Virus record (IMG/VR): IMGVR_UViG_3300046018_000245
Coordinates: 1 to 35,846 of that record
From: a virus
Strand: one strand, 5' to 3'
Length of the DNA stretch: 35,846 bases
Position 1 is the stretch's first letter, and each line of letters begins with the position of its first letter. This document shows, piece by piece, positions 1-6,209 of the stretch. The translations under genes and the position numbers were made by a program. Under the pieces are notes generated by a model. It was not told the DNA's origin, made no database searches, and saw nothing but the letters and a program-made list of their open reading frames with translations.

Positions 1-1
1 A

Positions 2-2005
2 AAGACAGGAAAGCTCAAGGAGCGAGTCGAAGGTGCTACGCTCGAGCATTACCGTAAAGACTCTGAGCATCTATGGGTGCTTTTAGAGCATACCTATCGC
101 TCAGTGCCCGAATCCTTTACGGTTGAAAGTCACGATGGCTCGGGGGCTTTTGGGTTTGACTCCGTAATTGATGCCGACCTAAAGCTTTCCTCAAGCTGGC
201 CTAAAGGAATGCATTGTATTCCTTTAATGCTCGGTAAAGTCCATGCTTTAGGAGAACGATATGAAATAGCTAAAACAGCGGCTATATATATGTTTAGAGC
301 TAAATACACCGAAGCCGAAACGACTGAAGCAATTAAAAATTTCTACATTTTCCAAGGGATAGAGGAGCGTTTTTACAACGAAGGTGTTCGCTTGATCAGA
401 GACGTTTATTCTCGGGACCCAGAAAGCGAAAAAAGCTACCAAGTAGGGTGCCTCGGAGCGTCCCCCATGAAAACCCACTGCTCAAATACTTGTCCAAAGT
501 ACGCTACTTTGAACAAACAGCTAAGGGCTCAGCTCGGTGAGCCGGAGGTTACGGAAGAAGTAAAAGAAATCCTAAACGAAGAGGTACACACTCCATCGGA
601 AGAAGTAGAAGAAGGTTCTCCTGAAATTGAATCACAAGCTAATGCACCCGAAGGACCGGAGGTTCCCACTGAATCGTCAAAAGACGAAATACCCTCTCAC
701 GCTGAAGTATCTTTTTCGTTGCTTAAAAAGCTTAAGGGTTTAATTGTTAAACAAGACAAGGATATTTTTCTCTGGCGAAAAACTCACTGGGAAGAAGCTT
801 CTCCACGAGCAATTGATAGTATAAAAAAAGCCATCCATAAAGAGCTTAAATATATTAAAGCAGAACAAGTTGAAAAGTGTTTTAAGTTCTTTACGCTTTA
901 CATTCCTTCCGTTCCTGAAAACGTGAATATGTTTGAACCAAAACCAAACGCCACTAATTTTAAAAATGGTACTCTTTGGGTTACTCGTGAAGGCAATGAC
1001 TATTCTATGGAGTTTAAGCCTCACAACAAAAAAGACTTCATGACTAACTGCCTACCCATTAAATACACGGAAGAAAAACATATAAACGAATTATTTGAAG
1101 CGTACTTAAACCGTTTACTTGACGGAGATACTGAAAAAGAAATGAAAATAAGAGCTTTTAAGCAAATGGCAGGAGCAATGCTCGTCCCCGTGTTCCCTCA
1201 AATTTTCTTCGTCCTCGGTAAAGCAGGGAGCGGGAAAAGTACTATCGTAAAACTGTATTTTCATTTGCTCGGAGGTTCGAAAGTTTCCTCTGTTCTTGAA
1301 CCTAAAGATATGCATGGATTTTTACTCGAAAGCACTCTTCATAAAACACTTAATATCCACACCGATGTTGATGAGCACGCAGTGATCCCCGATTCGGTGA
1401 TTAAAACCATCACGGACCGCATTCCCATGCTGATTAACAGAAAAAACAGGAAAGCGGTTCAAGGATTTATTCCAGCCGTTAACGTTTTTTGCGCCAACAG
1501 CTTGCCTCCGACTAGAGTAAAAGATCAGAAGGTTTATGACAGGCGTATGACGGTCATCAAAGTGGATAACCCAATGAAAGAAAGTGACACAATTCTTCAA
1601 TACGAAGAACTCATCCTTAAATCAGGTTACGCAGCTCTTATTTCGTTTGCTGTTGAAGGATTAAAAGATCTAATAGCTTCTAAAGGACGATTCTTTAAAC
1701 CTGAAAGCTCTAAAACCATCACTGTAAAATGGCAGGAGCAAAGTTCGGACTCTCTTCAAGACTTTGTTAAAGCTATTGAGGAAGAAGAGCTTGATGAAAT
1801 ATTTGTGAATGAAGAAGGATTTTATCCTAGAGCCCAGTTTTTTGAAAAGTACGCTATTTGGTGTCTAGCGGAAGGATACAAAGCTCCTCCAATCCCACGG
1901 GCCCAACTTTATAGGCAACTTGAAATTCGGGGATTTAGATTAAAAATGGTTGATGGTAAAAGAGGCATTCAAGGATTTTCAGTAGGTAAACCCGACGAAT
2001 TTTAG
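2..2005 (+). CDS. SF3-type DNA primase-helicase, 5' end cut by window
   Basis: The frame is open from base 2 without a stop, so the gene begins before the window; a GTG at 77 is only an internal codon. The C-terminal half is a superfamily 3 / D5-like helicase. Its Walker A is GKAGSGKST (1217-1243), the acidic B motif is HTDVDEH (about 1358-1378), the motif C asparagine is in FCANSLPP (about 1487-1510), and an arginine-finger-like YDRRM lies near 1535-1550. Before it is an acidic, Pro/Glu-rich linker (about 535-700). Further upstream is a segment with three cysteines ending in CPKY (about 449-505), which recalls the zinc or iron-sulphur part of primase modules. The expected role is to unwind and prime the phage genome as a ring helicase. 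It is coded on the opposite strand from the DNA polymerase. The helicase call is firm; the primase part is inferred because most of it is outside the window. Confidence 0.85.
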   Translation, partial: KTGKLKERVEGATLEHYRKDSEHLWVLLEHTYRSVPESFTVESHDGSGAFGFDSVIDADLKLSSSWPKGMHCIPLMLGKVHALGERYEIAKTAAIYMFRAKYTEAETTEAIKNFYIFQGIEERFYNEGVRLIRDVYSRDPESEKSYQVGCLGASPMKTHCSNTCPKYATLNKQLRAQLGEPEVTEEVKEILNEEVHTPSEEVEEGSPEIESQANAPEGPEVPTESSKDEIPSHAEVSFSLLKKLKGLIVKQDKDIFLWRKTHWEEASPRAIDSIKKAIHKELKYIKAEQVEKCFKFFTLYIPSVPENVNMFEPKPNATNFKNGTLWVTREGNDYSMEFKPHNKKDFMTNCLPIKYTEEKHINELFEAYLNRLLDGDTEKEMKIRAFKQMAGAMLVPVFPQIFFVLGKAGSGKSTIVKLYFHLLGGSKVSSVLEPKDMHGFLLESTLHKTLNIHTDVDEHAVIPDSVIKTITDRIPMLINRKNRKAVQGFIPAVNVFCANSLPPTRVKDQKVYDRRMTVIKVDNPMKESDTILQYEELILKSGYAALISFAVEGLKDLIASKGRFFKPESSKTITVKWQEQSSDSLQDFVKAIEEEELDEIFVNEEGFYPRAQFFEKYAIWCLAEGYKAPPIPRAQLYRQLEIRGFRLKMVDGKRGIQGFSVGKPDEF

Positions 2006-2036
2006 AGCAAGATTTTTTTGTGTAATAAATGATTTT

Positions 2037-2068
2037 TAGCCCTCGAATCGAAAGGTTCGGGGGCTTTT
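2037..2068 (+). terminator. Intrinsic terminator after the primase-helicase gene
   Basis: An 11-bp stem (2039-2049 with 2054-2064) contains two G-T wobbles and is capped by a GAAA tetraloop. It is followed directly by TTTT (2065-2068). It lies 34 bases after the primase-helicase stop codon and reads on the + strand. The opposite strand has no T-run after the stem, so it is probably one-directional. Confidence 0.85.
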
Positions 2069-2153
2069 CGTATCTGCTCTGAGATGTGCGTCATAAAAAT
2101 AATAGTTGACAAAGTTCGTTGGTTTTAACAAGGTGCACAGTGCAGTTTGAAGA

Positions 2154-2354
2154 GCAGAGAGCAGTTTGAGAGAGCAGGTACCTGCTCTCTCTTTTAGTTA
2201 ATTATAACAAGGGGTATGCGGTGCGCAGAGCACTTTATACCTTTTTTAGCTTAAAAGGATATTATACTTCTGATGTAGCATACGCTACGCGTTACTGTAC
2301 GCGCACAGCTCTAAACAACAATTAAAAGCGATATAAGCGCAAACTGCTCTCTGC
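2154..2354. repeat. 14-bp inverted repeat, arms 2154-2167 and 2341-2354
   Basis: The left arm reads GCAGAGAGCAGTTT and the right arm is its exact reverse complement, AAACTGCTCTCTGC, 173 bases downstream. GCAGTTT also appears once more at 2142-2148. The arms enclose the 24-bp palindrome and most of the gap. Confidence 0.75.
2168..2195 (+). terminator. Perfect 24-bp palindrome followed by TTTT
   Basis: Bases 2168-2191 are a perfect palindrome built on GAGAGAGCAGGT and its complement. As RNA it would fold into a 10-bp stem with a GTAC loop, followed by TTTT (2192-2195), so it can act as a second intrinsic terminator after the primase-helicase gene. As DNA it is equally a good binding site for a dimeric protein. 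Confidence 0.55.
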
Positions 2355-2375
2355 GCTGTGCAATGCGTTATTCAT

Positions 2376-2404
2376 TTGACTTTATTTTTTAAATAACGTA
2401 CTTA
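2376..2404 (+). promoter_or_regulatory. Sigma70-like promoter placed for a leaderless transcript
   Basis: The -35 TTGACT (2376-2381, five of six consensus bases) is 17 bases from a weak -10 TACTTA (2399-2404). Only six bases separate the -10 from the ATG at 2411, so transcription would start at or very near the A of the start codon. A 7-bp inverted repeat (CGTTATT and AATAACG, about 2366-2398) brackets the promoter and could be an operator. Confidence 0.45.
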
Positions 2405-2410
2405 TTTTGC

Positions 2411-2668
2411 ATGCATACGTTACAAGATGTTTTGGATTCATTAGAAGATTCTTCACCCGATTTTAGCTACAGTAGAAAATACGCTTTGAAGGTTACTTTA
2501 GTTTCTCTGGGGCCTGATGATAATAAAGCCTGGGTTTGCCAACATCTTGTGTTAAAAATGATTGGCCCAGACCAATATAAAGGCTATCGAAAACTTGATG
2601 CTTTAAGATGGTACTGTGAGGATATGGGTATTATTCCAGCCAACAAAAATTCTTCACCTATCTACTAA
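2411..2668 (+). CDS. Hypothetical protein, 85 aa
   Basis: The small soluble protein begins MHTLQDVLDSLEDSSPDF and has no transmembrane segment. It contains several aromatic and charged residues (LDALRWYCEDMG near residues 63-74). I do not recognise a family. The start is constrained: an in-frame TAA at 2390-2392 lies just upstream and no other ATG or GTG comes between. There is no Shine-Dalgarno sequence, and the ATG sits six bases after a possible -10. It is followed by the next + gene after 19 bases, so the two probably form one short transcript. Confidence 0.6.
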   Translation: MHTLQDVLDSLEDSSPDFSYSRKYALKVTLVSLGPDDNKAWVCQHLVLKMIGPDQYKGYRKLDALRWYCEDMGIIPANKNSSPIY

Positions 2669-2687
2669 AGTAATTTAGACTTGTTAC

Positions 2688-2891
2688 ATGGCTACCGAAA
2701 CAAGTTACTGGAATATGCTTATGGATAAGATCTCCACTGCCCCTAAAGCGGTAGCAGCGGAGACCCAACCCAAAAATGCTTTTAATGATGAGGCAATGAA
2801 GAGTGCTCAACGTAGAGCTTCTCAATATTACTTTAGGACTGGCGAGAATCGCCCTTTAGACGATTTTAAGAACGACCCTAGCCTCAAGTAG
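2688..2891 (+). CDS. Hypothetical protein, 67 aa
   Basis: A small hydrophilic protein beginning MATETSYWNMLMDKIS and rich in Ala, Lys and Asn, with no membrane segment or known motif. An in-frame TAG at 2676-2678 shortly upstream fixes the ATG at 2688 as the first start. No clear ribosome-binding sequence is visible, so translation may be coupled to the preceding gene. It converges on the - strand operon that ends at 2928. I cannot assign a function. Confidence 0.55.
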   Translation: MATETSYWNMLMDKISTAPKAVAAETQPKNAFNDEAMKSAQRRASQYYFRTGENRPLDDFKNDPSLK

Positions 2892-2903
2892 TCTTTCATA
2901 TAT

Positions 2904-2920
2904 AGACGCGCGTAGCGTCC
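2904..2920. terminator. Short GC hairpin between convergent genes
   Basis: A 5-bp stem, GACGC with GCGTC (2905-2909 and 2915-2919), and a five-base loop lie in the 36-base gap between the + gene ending at 2891 and the - gene ending at 2928. No long T-run follows on either strand. It may be a weak bidirectional terminator. Confidence 0.3.
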
Positions 2921-2927
2921 TCCCAGC

Positions 2928-3155
2928 TCATTGACAACGAGTAGTACCCATATCTGTAGTGTAGCAGTGCATAGCTCGTTCTCCGTCCTTGTAGACTGTG
3001 GTAGTGCCTTGATCACTTGTGACGGTATTGTAAACAGGAGCACGTGGAGCCGCTTGGTATGATGGAGCTTGGTAAGTGGGTGGATAGTACCCCGCTGGAT
3101 TATAAGTCTGGGCATTAGCAGATCCTGACAATAATAGTGCAATAATAGTTAACAT
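2928..3155 (-). CDS. Small exported protein, Tyr/Pro-rich, 75 aa
   Basis: The N-terminus MLTIIALLLSGSANA is a short hydrophobic signal-peptide-like stretch with an ANA-Q signal peptidase I site at residues 15-16. The n-region carries no Lys or Arg, which is unusual. The mature part is rich in Tyr, Pro, Ala and Gln (repeated YQAPSYQAA-type units), followed by a polar C-terminus with two cysteines (MHCYTTDMGTTRCQ) that could form a disulphide. A GAAAGG ribosome-binding site precedes the ATG. It is the last gene of the minus small-gene operon, 12 bases after the membrane-protein gene and in the same frame. Role unknown; a cell-envelope function is inferred. Confidence 0.65.
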   Translation of the reverse strand: MLTIIALLLSGSANAQTYNPAGYYPPTYQAPSYQAAPRAPVYNTVTSDQGTTTVYKDGERAMHCYTTDMGTTRCQ

Positions 3156-3167
3156 AAATCGACCTTT

Positions 3168-3344
3168 CTAAAGTATTCCTCTTAATAAAAAGAATACGAA
3201 CGTAGGAATAAAAACAACCGTTCGAATCCTTCCCACTTGCTCCCCAATGGTATGGAGCCCAAGCAAGGTAAAAATTAATGGCAACCAAAAATACATGTTT
3301 ACGCAAAATCCCGCGTAGTGGGAATTCGACCAAGGGTTATGCAT
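3168..3344 (-). CDS. Small membrane protein with two predicted helices, 58 aa
   Basis: A 58-codon frame starts with ATG at 3344, preceded by a GGAAAGG ribosome-binding site. It begins one base after the upstream gene's stop (TAATATG). The product starts MHNPWSNSHYAGF and has hydrophobic stretches at about residues 13-33 (containing YFWLPLIFTLLGL) and 43-57 (VVFIPTFVFFLLRGI), separated by a short basic loop. It ends with TAG at 3170-3168. A frame-shifted 72-codon reading of the same strand (3115-3333) lacks a good start and is rejected. It may be a membrane protein acting in superinfection exclusion or host takeover; that is a guess. Confidence 0.7.
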   Translation of the reverse strand: MHNPWSNSHYAGFCVNMYFWLPLIFTLLGLHTIGEQVGRIRTVVFIPTFVFFLLRGIL

Positions 3345-3345
3345 A

Positions 3346-3555
3346 TTAAACCTTTCCGTTTAGTTCTTTAGATATGTAAGATACTAACCTTCCAAATGTA
3401 GGGAATCCCTCGATGTTCCATTCCGGAAGAAAGTAGCCCCTTTCATCTGAATAGTAAACATTCATTGTGTAAATACTCATTACATAGCGAACATTTTTTC
3501 GTTTATGGTCTGGCATAGTCAGAGCTTTTTCTGGTTCTTTAACTTTTTTTGTCAT
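3346..3555 (-). CDS. Hypothetical protein, 69 aa
   Basis: A small protein with a basic N-terminus (MTKKVKEPEKALTMPDHKRK) and a more ordered, aromatic-rich second half containing YYSDERGYFLPEWNIEGF. No known motif. Its start lies inside the 3' end of the preceding gene (17-base overlap) and its stop is one base before the next ATG. This is the packing typical of translationally coupled phage early operons. Confidence 0.65.
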   Translation of the reverse strand: MTKKVKEPEKALTMPDHKRKNVRYVMSIYTMNVYYSDERGYFLPEWNIEGFPTFGRLVSYISKELNGKV

Positions 3556-3757
3556 TGATCACTGTCCAATCCTCAAGATCAAAGGCACATTCCTCAATGA
3601 GCGCATAAGTAGCTATCTCATAGATATGCTTTAGTCCTTTGCCTGACTTATTTATAAAGTACGGCCTAACCTGGTTATCTTCACAATAAGTATAGTAGTC
3701 ATTCGTTTCACGGTCGGACGCTAGAATATACATTGCACACTCTTCTAGTTTAGTCAT
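3539..3757 (-). CDS. Hypothetical protein, 72 aa
   Basis: An acidic small protein beginning MTKLEECAMYILASDRETND, with three cysteines and many tyrosines. No recognised family and no membrane segment. Its ATG overlaps the TGA of the preceding 51-codon gene (ATGA), so it is translationally coupled. Fifth gene of the eight-gene minus operon. Confidence 0.65.
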   Translation of the reverse strand: MTKLEECAMYILASDRETNDYYTYCEDNQVRPYFINKSGKGLKHIYEIATYALIEECAFDLEDWTVINDKKS

Positions 3758-3909
3758 AACTTGACCTCTACAAAATAATCATCGAATGTTCGATCGTCAT
3801 CACCATTAGGAAACATCTCGTACAAAAATCCCCAAGCATCTTCGAATGACTCGAATGTTTTTCCTTTAAAGCAAATATTGTTAGCCCAGTCTTTAATTAT
3901 AAAAATCAT
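3754..3909 (-). CDS. Hypothetical protein, 51 aa
   Basis: A 51-codon frame fills the gap between its neighbours and is joined at both ends by ATGA overlaps. Its ATG at 3909-3907 overlaps the TGA of the 93-aa gene, with GGAG just upstream as ribosome-binding site. Its own TGA overlaps the ATG at 3757. The product begins MIFIIKDWANNICFKGK and continues with an acidic segment (FPNGDDDRTFDDYF). No family is recognised. The two-sided coupling is the main reason to accept this short gene. Confidence 0.7.
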   Translation of the reverse strand: MIFIIKDWANNICFKGKTFESFEDAWGFLYEMFPNGDDDRTFDDYFVEVKL

Positions 3910-4187
3910 ATTACTCCACTCGCTTCGATGCCTTTAATAAAAGCTTGCATCTTTCCGTAAAGTTCTCTTTTTGACATATGACCGTAGAATATATCATTGA
4001 CACCGCCTGACTTGCTCATCAGTTGATGAAGTGCAACCCCGCCATAAGCATAACTTAAATGATAGTTACCTATCTGACCTAGTAACTTTCCGTTTTTGTC
4101 TCTTAAATATGTTTCGGCGGGCATATTAGTAAGTGTGTTAATTGCCTTCACTACTGCTTCCAAGTCTTTATTAGTTATTCGATTCAT
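3906..4187 (-). CDS. Hypothetical phage protein, 93 aa
   Basis: Begins MNRITNKDLEAVVKAINTLT and contains a Tyr/Gly-rich central stretch (GNYHLSYAYGGVALHQ, about residues 40-55) and GHMSKRELYGKMQAFIKGIE near the C-terminus. Proteins of this layout occur in the early regions of unrelated tailed phages. I know no function for them. It overlaps the gene before it by four bases (ATGA) and the 51-codon gene after it in the same way. Confidence 0.7.
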   Translation of the reverse strand: MNRITNKDLEAVVKAINTLTNMPAETYLRDKNGKLLGQIGNYHLSYAYGGVALHQLMSKSGGVNDIFYGHMSKRELYGKMQAFIKGIEASGVI

Positions 4188-4390
4188 TTTGTTTCGTCTT
4201 TCTCTATTAAGTTAATGCAATTCAAAATACCTTCAGCCTTTTTTATAAAAAGACGATAGTTTTTTAGATACTCTTCGGTGTATTTTGGATTAGTGCTTGA
4301 AATAGCTTTGTTTAAAGAATCTACGGCATTAACAGTGGCTTTATGTAGTTCTCTCGTTTCATGGTGCATAATTTTAAAATAGGTATTCAT
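4184..4390 (-). CDS. Hypothetical helical protein, 68 aa
   Basis: A charged, probably all-helical protein beginning MNTYFKIMHHETRELHKATV and ending NCINLIEKDETK. No motif recognised. It is coupled by ATGA overlaps to the genes on both sides. Confidence 0.65.
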   Translation of the reverse strand: MNTYFKIMHHETRELHKATVNAVDSLNKAISSTNPKYTEEYLKNYRLFIKKAEGILNCINLIEKDETK

Positions 4391-4767
4391 GATTGCACCT
4401 CGAAAATTTTAGAAAGTTTTATGTATTGGGATTCAATCTCTTTACTTAGTTCTCGAATAGCATTGTCAATCATTCCATGCTCATCTAATGCTTGATCAAG
4501 AGTATAGTTTGAATCAATCCAGTTACCGCCTAGACAATCGTTACCCTCAAAGCATTCGAGTTTTGCATCAACGAAAATGATTAACCATTCAGCTTGACAC
4601 TTATCTAGCTTTTTATACATATCGGATATTGATTCTTCAGTCTCACATTCAAAGGCTTCTTCTAGTCGCATATCTTCGTAGTCGGTATAAATGGAAACGA
4701 AACAAGGTAGTTGTTTGCCTCTCACGGTTACAGTTGTTTCGATCTTTTTATAAATTTGTTTACTCAT
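4387..4767 (-). CDS. Hypothetical acidic protein, first gene of minus operon, 126 aa
   Basis: An acidic protein beginning MSKQIYKKIETTVTVRGKQL, with a probable beta-rich N-terminal half and a helical C-terminus (AIRELSKEIESQYIKLSKIF). Five cysteines lie between residues 23 and 78. I do not recognise the family. A GGAAAG ribosome-binding site precedes the ATG, and a good sigma70-like promoter lies about 50-75 bases upstream, making this the leading gene of the operon 4767-2928. Confidence 0.7.
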   Translation of the reverse strand: MSKQIYKKIETTVTVRGKQLPCFVSIYTDYEDMRLEEAFECETEESISDMYKKLDKCQAEWLIIFVDAKLECFEGNDCLGGNWIDSNYTLDQALDEHGMIDNAIRELSKEIESQYIKLSKIFEVQS

Positions 4768-4783
4768 TCTATTCTTTCCGAAA

Positions 4784-4796
4784 TTGCAATTTGCAA
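4784..4796. promoter_or_regulatory. Paired TTGCAA palindromes in operon leader
   Basis: TTGCAATTTGCAA consists of two self-complementary TTGCAA hexamers separated by one base. They lie between the minus promoter and the ribosome-binding site of the first small gene. A possible operator or mRNA-level site; evidence is only the symmetry. Confidence 0.25.
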
Positions 4797-4812
4797 CTCC
4801 TTGCTTAAATAA

Positions 4813-4841
4813 AGTATAACAGGTTTATTTTAGAATGTAAA
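4813..4841 (-). promoter_or_regulatory. Sigma70-like promoter of the minus small-gene operon
   Basis: On the minus strand, -35 TTTACA (4841-4836) and -10 TATACT (4818-4813) each match consensus at five of six positions, with an exact 17-base spacer. The 8-bp arms TTATTTTA (4825-4832) and TAAAATAA (4852-4859) flank the -35 box and may be an operator. This is the best host-type promoter in the window and fits early expression by host RNA polymerase. Confidence 0.75.
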
Positions 4842-4862
4842 CATTTATTTTTAAAATAAGTA

Positions 4863-4950
4863 AAAATAGTTTTAGGTCAATTGAATCCCTCGACTCGCCG
4901 ACATCGCTACATAAAATTACATGGTGTCAAAACGACACCAAAACTATTTT
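4863..4950. repeat. Nested inverted repeat, 11-bp outer arms around a 7-bp hairpin
   Basis: The outer arms AAAATAGTTTT (4863-4873) and AAAACTATTTT (4940-4950) are exact reverse complements. Inside, next to the right arm and sharing base 4940 with it, TGGTGTC (4922-4928) and GACACCA (4934-4940) form a 7-bp hairpin with loop AAAAC. Together they would give a closed multi-helix structure of about 88 bases in RNA, or a cruciform in DNA. Confidence 0.65.
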
Positions 4951-5086
4951 CATCTACCCTCAAAACTTGGCATACTTCTTGTTACGACTGATAATGATTA
5001 TTATGTAAAGTTGAAGGATAGTTGAACACCGAGTCATCCGTAATAATTACAATAAGTTACAACGGAATGTTAAACCAAATTACTTT

Positions 5087-5125
5087 AGGTCCGAACCTAA
5101 CCTTCGGACTTCCACGTCATATAAT
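5087..5125 (+). promoter_or_regulatory. Hairpin and TATAAT box, possible regulated + promoter
   Basis: GTCCGAA (5089-5095) and TTCGGAC (5103-5109) form a 7-bp inverted repeat, extendable by two weaker pairs. An exact TATAAT follows at 5120-5125. The position expected for a -35 box falls inside the inverted repeat and matches consensus poorly, so this would be a repressed or activated promoter. It reads toward the late operon, starting 236 bases ahead of it. Confidence 0.35.
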
Positions 5126-5154
5126 ATATAGGAGACAAGGCGCGTAGGATTGTA

Positions 5155-5175
5155 AGACTACTAGAACAGTAGTCT
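5155..5175. repeat. 8-bp hairpin in the late-operon leader region
   Basis: AGACTACT (5155-5162) and AGTAGTCT (5168-5175) pair perfectly around an AGAAC loop. No T-run follows, so it is not a standard terminator. It lies about 30 bases after the TATAAT at 5120-5125 and would be part of the 5' leader if that promoter is real. Confidence 0.5.
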
Positions 5176-5360
5176 ATTCGATTCGTGGGTTTTATTATTC
5201 ACTGGCATTATTATTGCATGGGGGGCGTACGGCTTCTTTGTGTATTCGTGTTCGGTTACGATTCACCATGTATATAGAAATGACATGACGTTTAGAAACT
5301 ATTTTAGTAAAGTATTTATTAACTTGTTTTAATACAACTAAAAAGGTTTACTCGGATTAT

Positions 5361-6209
5361 ATGTCACGTAAACCAACGGACCATGGAACTACCAGTACCA
5401 AAGCCCTCACATTCAATTCCCTGCTTCAAGAATTAGAAAACCCCCGGTCCATGCTCGCTCTCCTGCCCGAAGACTTCCGCCTTCGAGTGCTTCAAATACC
5501 GGACAAACTGCTCAATCGCTCCGAAGAAGAAATTATAGAGGAGCTTAAGCTCGTTGACATTCATGTTTCAAATACGCTTGAAGCTTTACGGAATAATTTT
5601 TGGATTGAGCATGACCGAGCCTTTGCTATTTCTGGAAAAGTGACGATGATTAATCTACAGAATATTTATTTGGGTATTTGCACTAAATCTTACTTCCACC
5701 AACTTACTGATCATCATCTTGCTTTTATCCTTACAAGAACGGCTGATTATCAAGCGGTGATTGGGGGGATGCAAAGTCTTGCGCTTCGGAGGATTAGGGA
5801 TGTGCTCTCGATCCCGCTTCAGAAGATGGATGGGAGCTACCAAGACCCTAAGCTTATTGAGCTTGTTCTAAAAGCTTCAGCGATGGTTGATATGCGTAAT
5901 AAGGGCGGTTATTTGCAGCGTTCGGAGACGAAGAATTTGACGCTGATGGAGCAGAGAATTAAATCGGAGAACAGCTACACGCATGTATTCACCGCAGCTT
6001 CTTCTGATAAATCGGCGGATTTCGCGCTTAAAGATATTGATGAGAAGATAAAGATTTTAGAGAAGGAGGCTGCGATGTTGCCTGAGAGTAGTGGCGCACA
6101 GATTTCGCAGTCTGCACTTAAGCCTAATGAGGTGATCGTTCCTGTGAGGGAGGCTTCTCCTTCGACAGGCGTGCAAGATATATCTGAAGCAGAGTTTAAA
6201 GAAGTCTGA
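5361..6209 (+). CDS. Probable terminase small subunit, 282 aa
   Basis: A 282-residue, mostly helical protein directly before the large terminase gene, with stop and start overlapping by one base (TGATG). The N-terminal part (MSRKPTDHGTTSTKALTFNS) is polar. The middle holds predicted helices with LRRIRDVLSIPLQK, and residues 225-237 (KDIDEKIKILEKE) look coiled-coil. The C-terminus is loose and acidic. No single motif proves the role. Small terminases are poorly conserved, and the position next to the large subunit is the main argument. The start has only a weak AAAAAGG upstream, 14 bases away. It is the first gene of the long late operon. Confidence 0.5.
   Translation: MSRKPTDHGTTSTKALTFNSLLQELENPRSMLALLPEDFRLRVLQIPDKLLNRSEEEIIEELKLVDIHVSNTLEALRNNFWIEHDRAFAISGKVTMINLQNIYLGICTKSYFHQLTDHHLAFILTRTADYQAVIGGMQSLALRRIRDVLSIPLQKMDGSYQDPKLIELVLKASAMVDMRNKGGYLQRSETKNLTLMEQRIKSENSYTHVFTAASSDKSADFALKDIDEKIKILEKEAAMLPESSGAQISQSALKPNEVIVPVREASPSTGVQDISEAEFKEV

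Larger units (their letters stand above)
2069..2375. other. Palindrome-rich intergenic region, possible regulatory or origin segment
   Basis: No convincing gene lies here. It holds an odd palindrome TGCACAGTGCA (2134-2144), a perfect 24-bp palindrome (2168-2191), a 14-bp inverted repeat (2154-2167 with 2341-2354), and many scattered GCAG/CTGC and GCGTA-type words. A GC-rich palindromic stretch at about 2276-2310 contains a short hairpin (CGCGT, six-base loop, ACGCG). AT-rich DNA follows up to the next gene. Dense inverted repeats beside a helicase-primase gene fit a replication origin or an operator cluster. The sequence alone does not choose between these. Confidence 0.5.
4861..5360. other. 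Structured divergent intergenic region
   Basis: No gene with a ribosome-binding site was found in these 500 bases between the divergent minus early operon and plus late operon. The stretch holds a nested inverted repeat (4863-4950), a 7- to 9-bp hairpin (5087-5111), an exact TATAAT (5120-5125) and an 8-bp hairpin (5155-5175). AT-rich DNA runs up to the late operon. It is a likely place for the late-operon control region or a small structured RNA. Confidence 0.5.

Noticed and set aside
2828-3142. 104-codon minus-strand frame under the exported-protein gene
   Set aside because: Its start lacks a ribosome-binding site and the signal-peptide frame with GAAAGG explains the region better.
3168-3170. 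Recoding of TAG as an amino acid in this phage
   Set aside because: TAG, TAA and TGA all end recognisable genes at sensible lengths, so the standard code is used.
3219-3245. tRNA-3'-end-like stretch around GTTCGAATCCTTCCCACTTG, possible attP core
   Set aside because: The T-stem does not pair, no acceptor partner or integrase gene is present, and the bases lie inside the 58-aa membrane-protein gene.
3115-3333. 72-codon minus-strand frame overlapping the membrane-protein gene
   Set aside because: No ribosome-binding site, and the start and stop do not fit the operon junctions, whereas the 58-codon frame has both.
5132-5200. Possible tRNA using the 5155-5175 hairpin as anticodon arm with a TTCGATTC T-loop
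   Set aside because: The T-stem and acceptor stem cannot be formed; only the single hairpin pairs.
5218-5277. Tiny 19-codon frame starting ATGGGGGG in the divergent region
   Set aside because: No ribosome-binding site and no support beyond an ATG.
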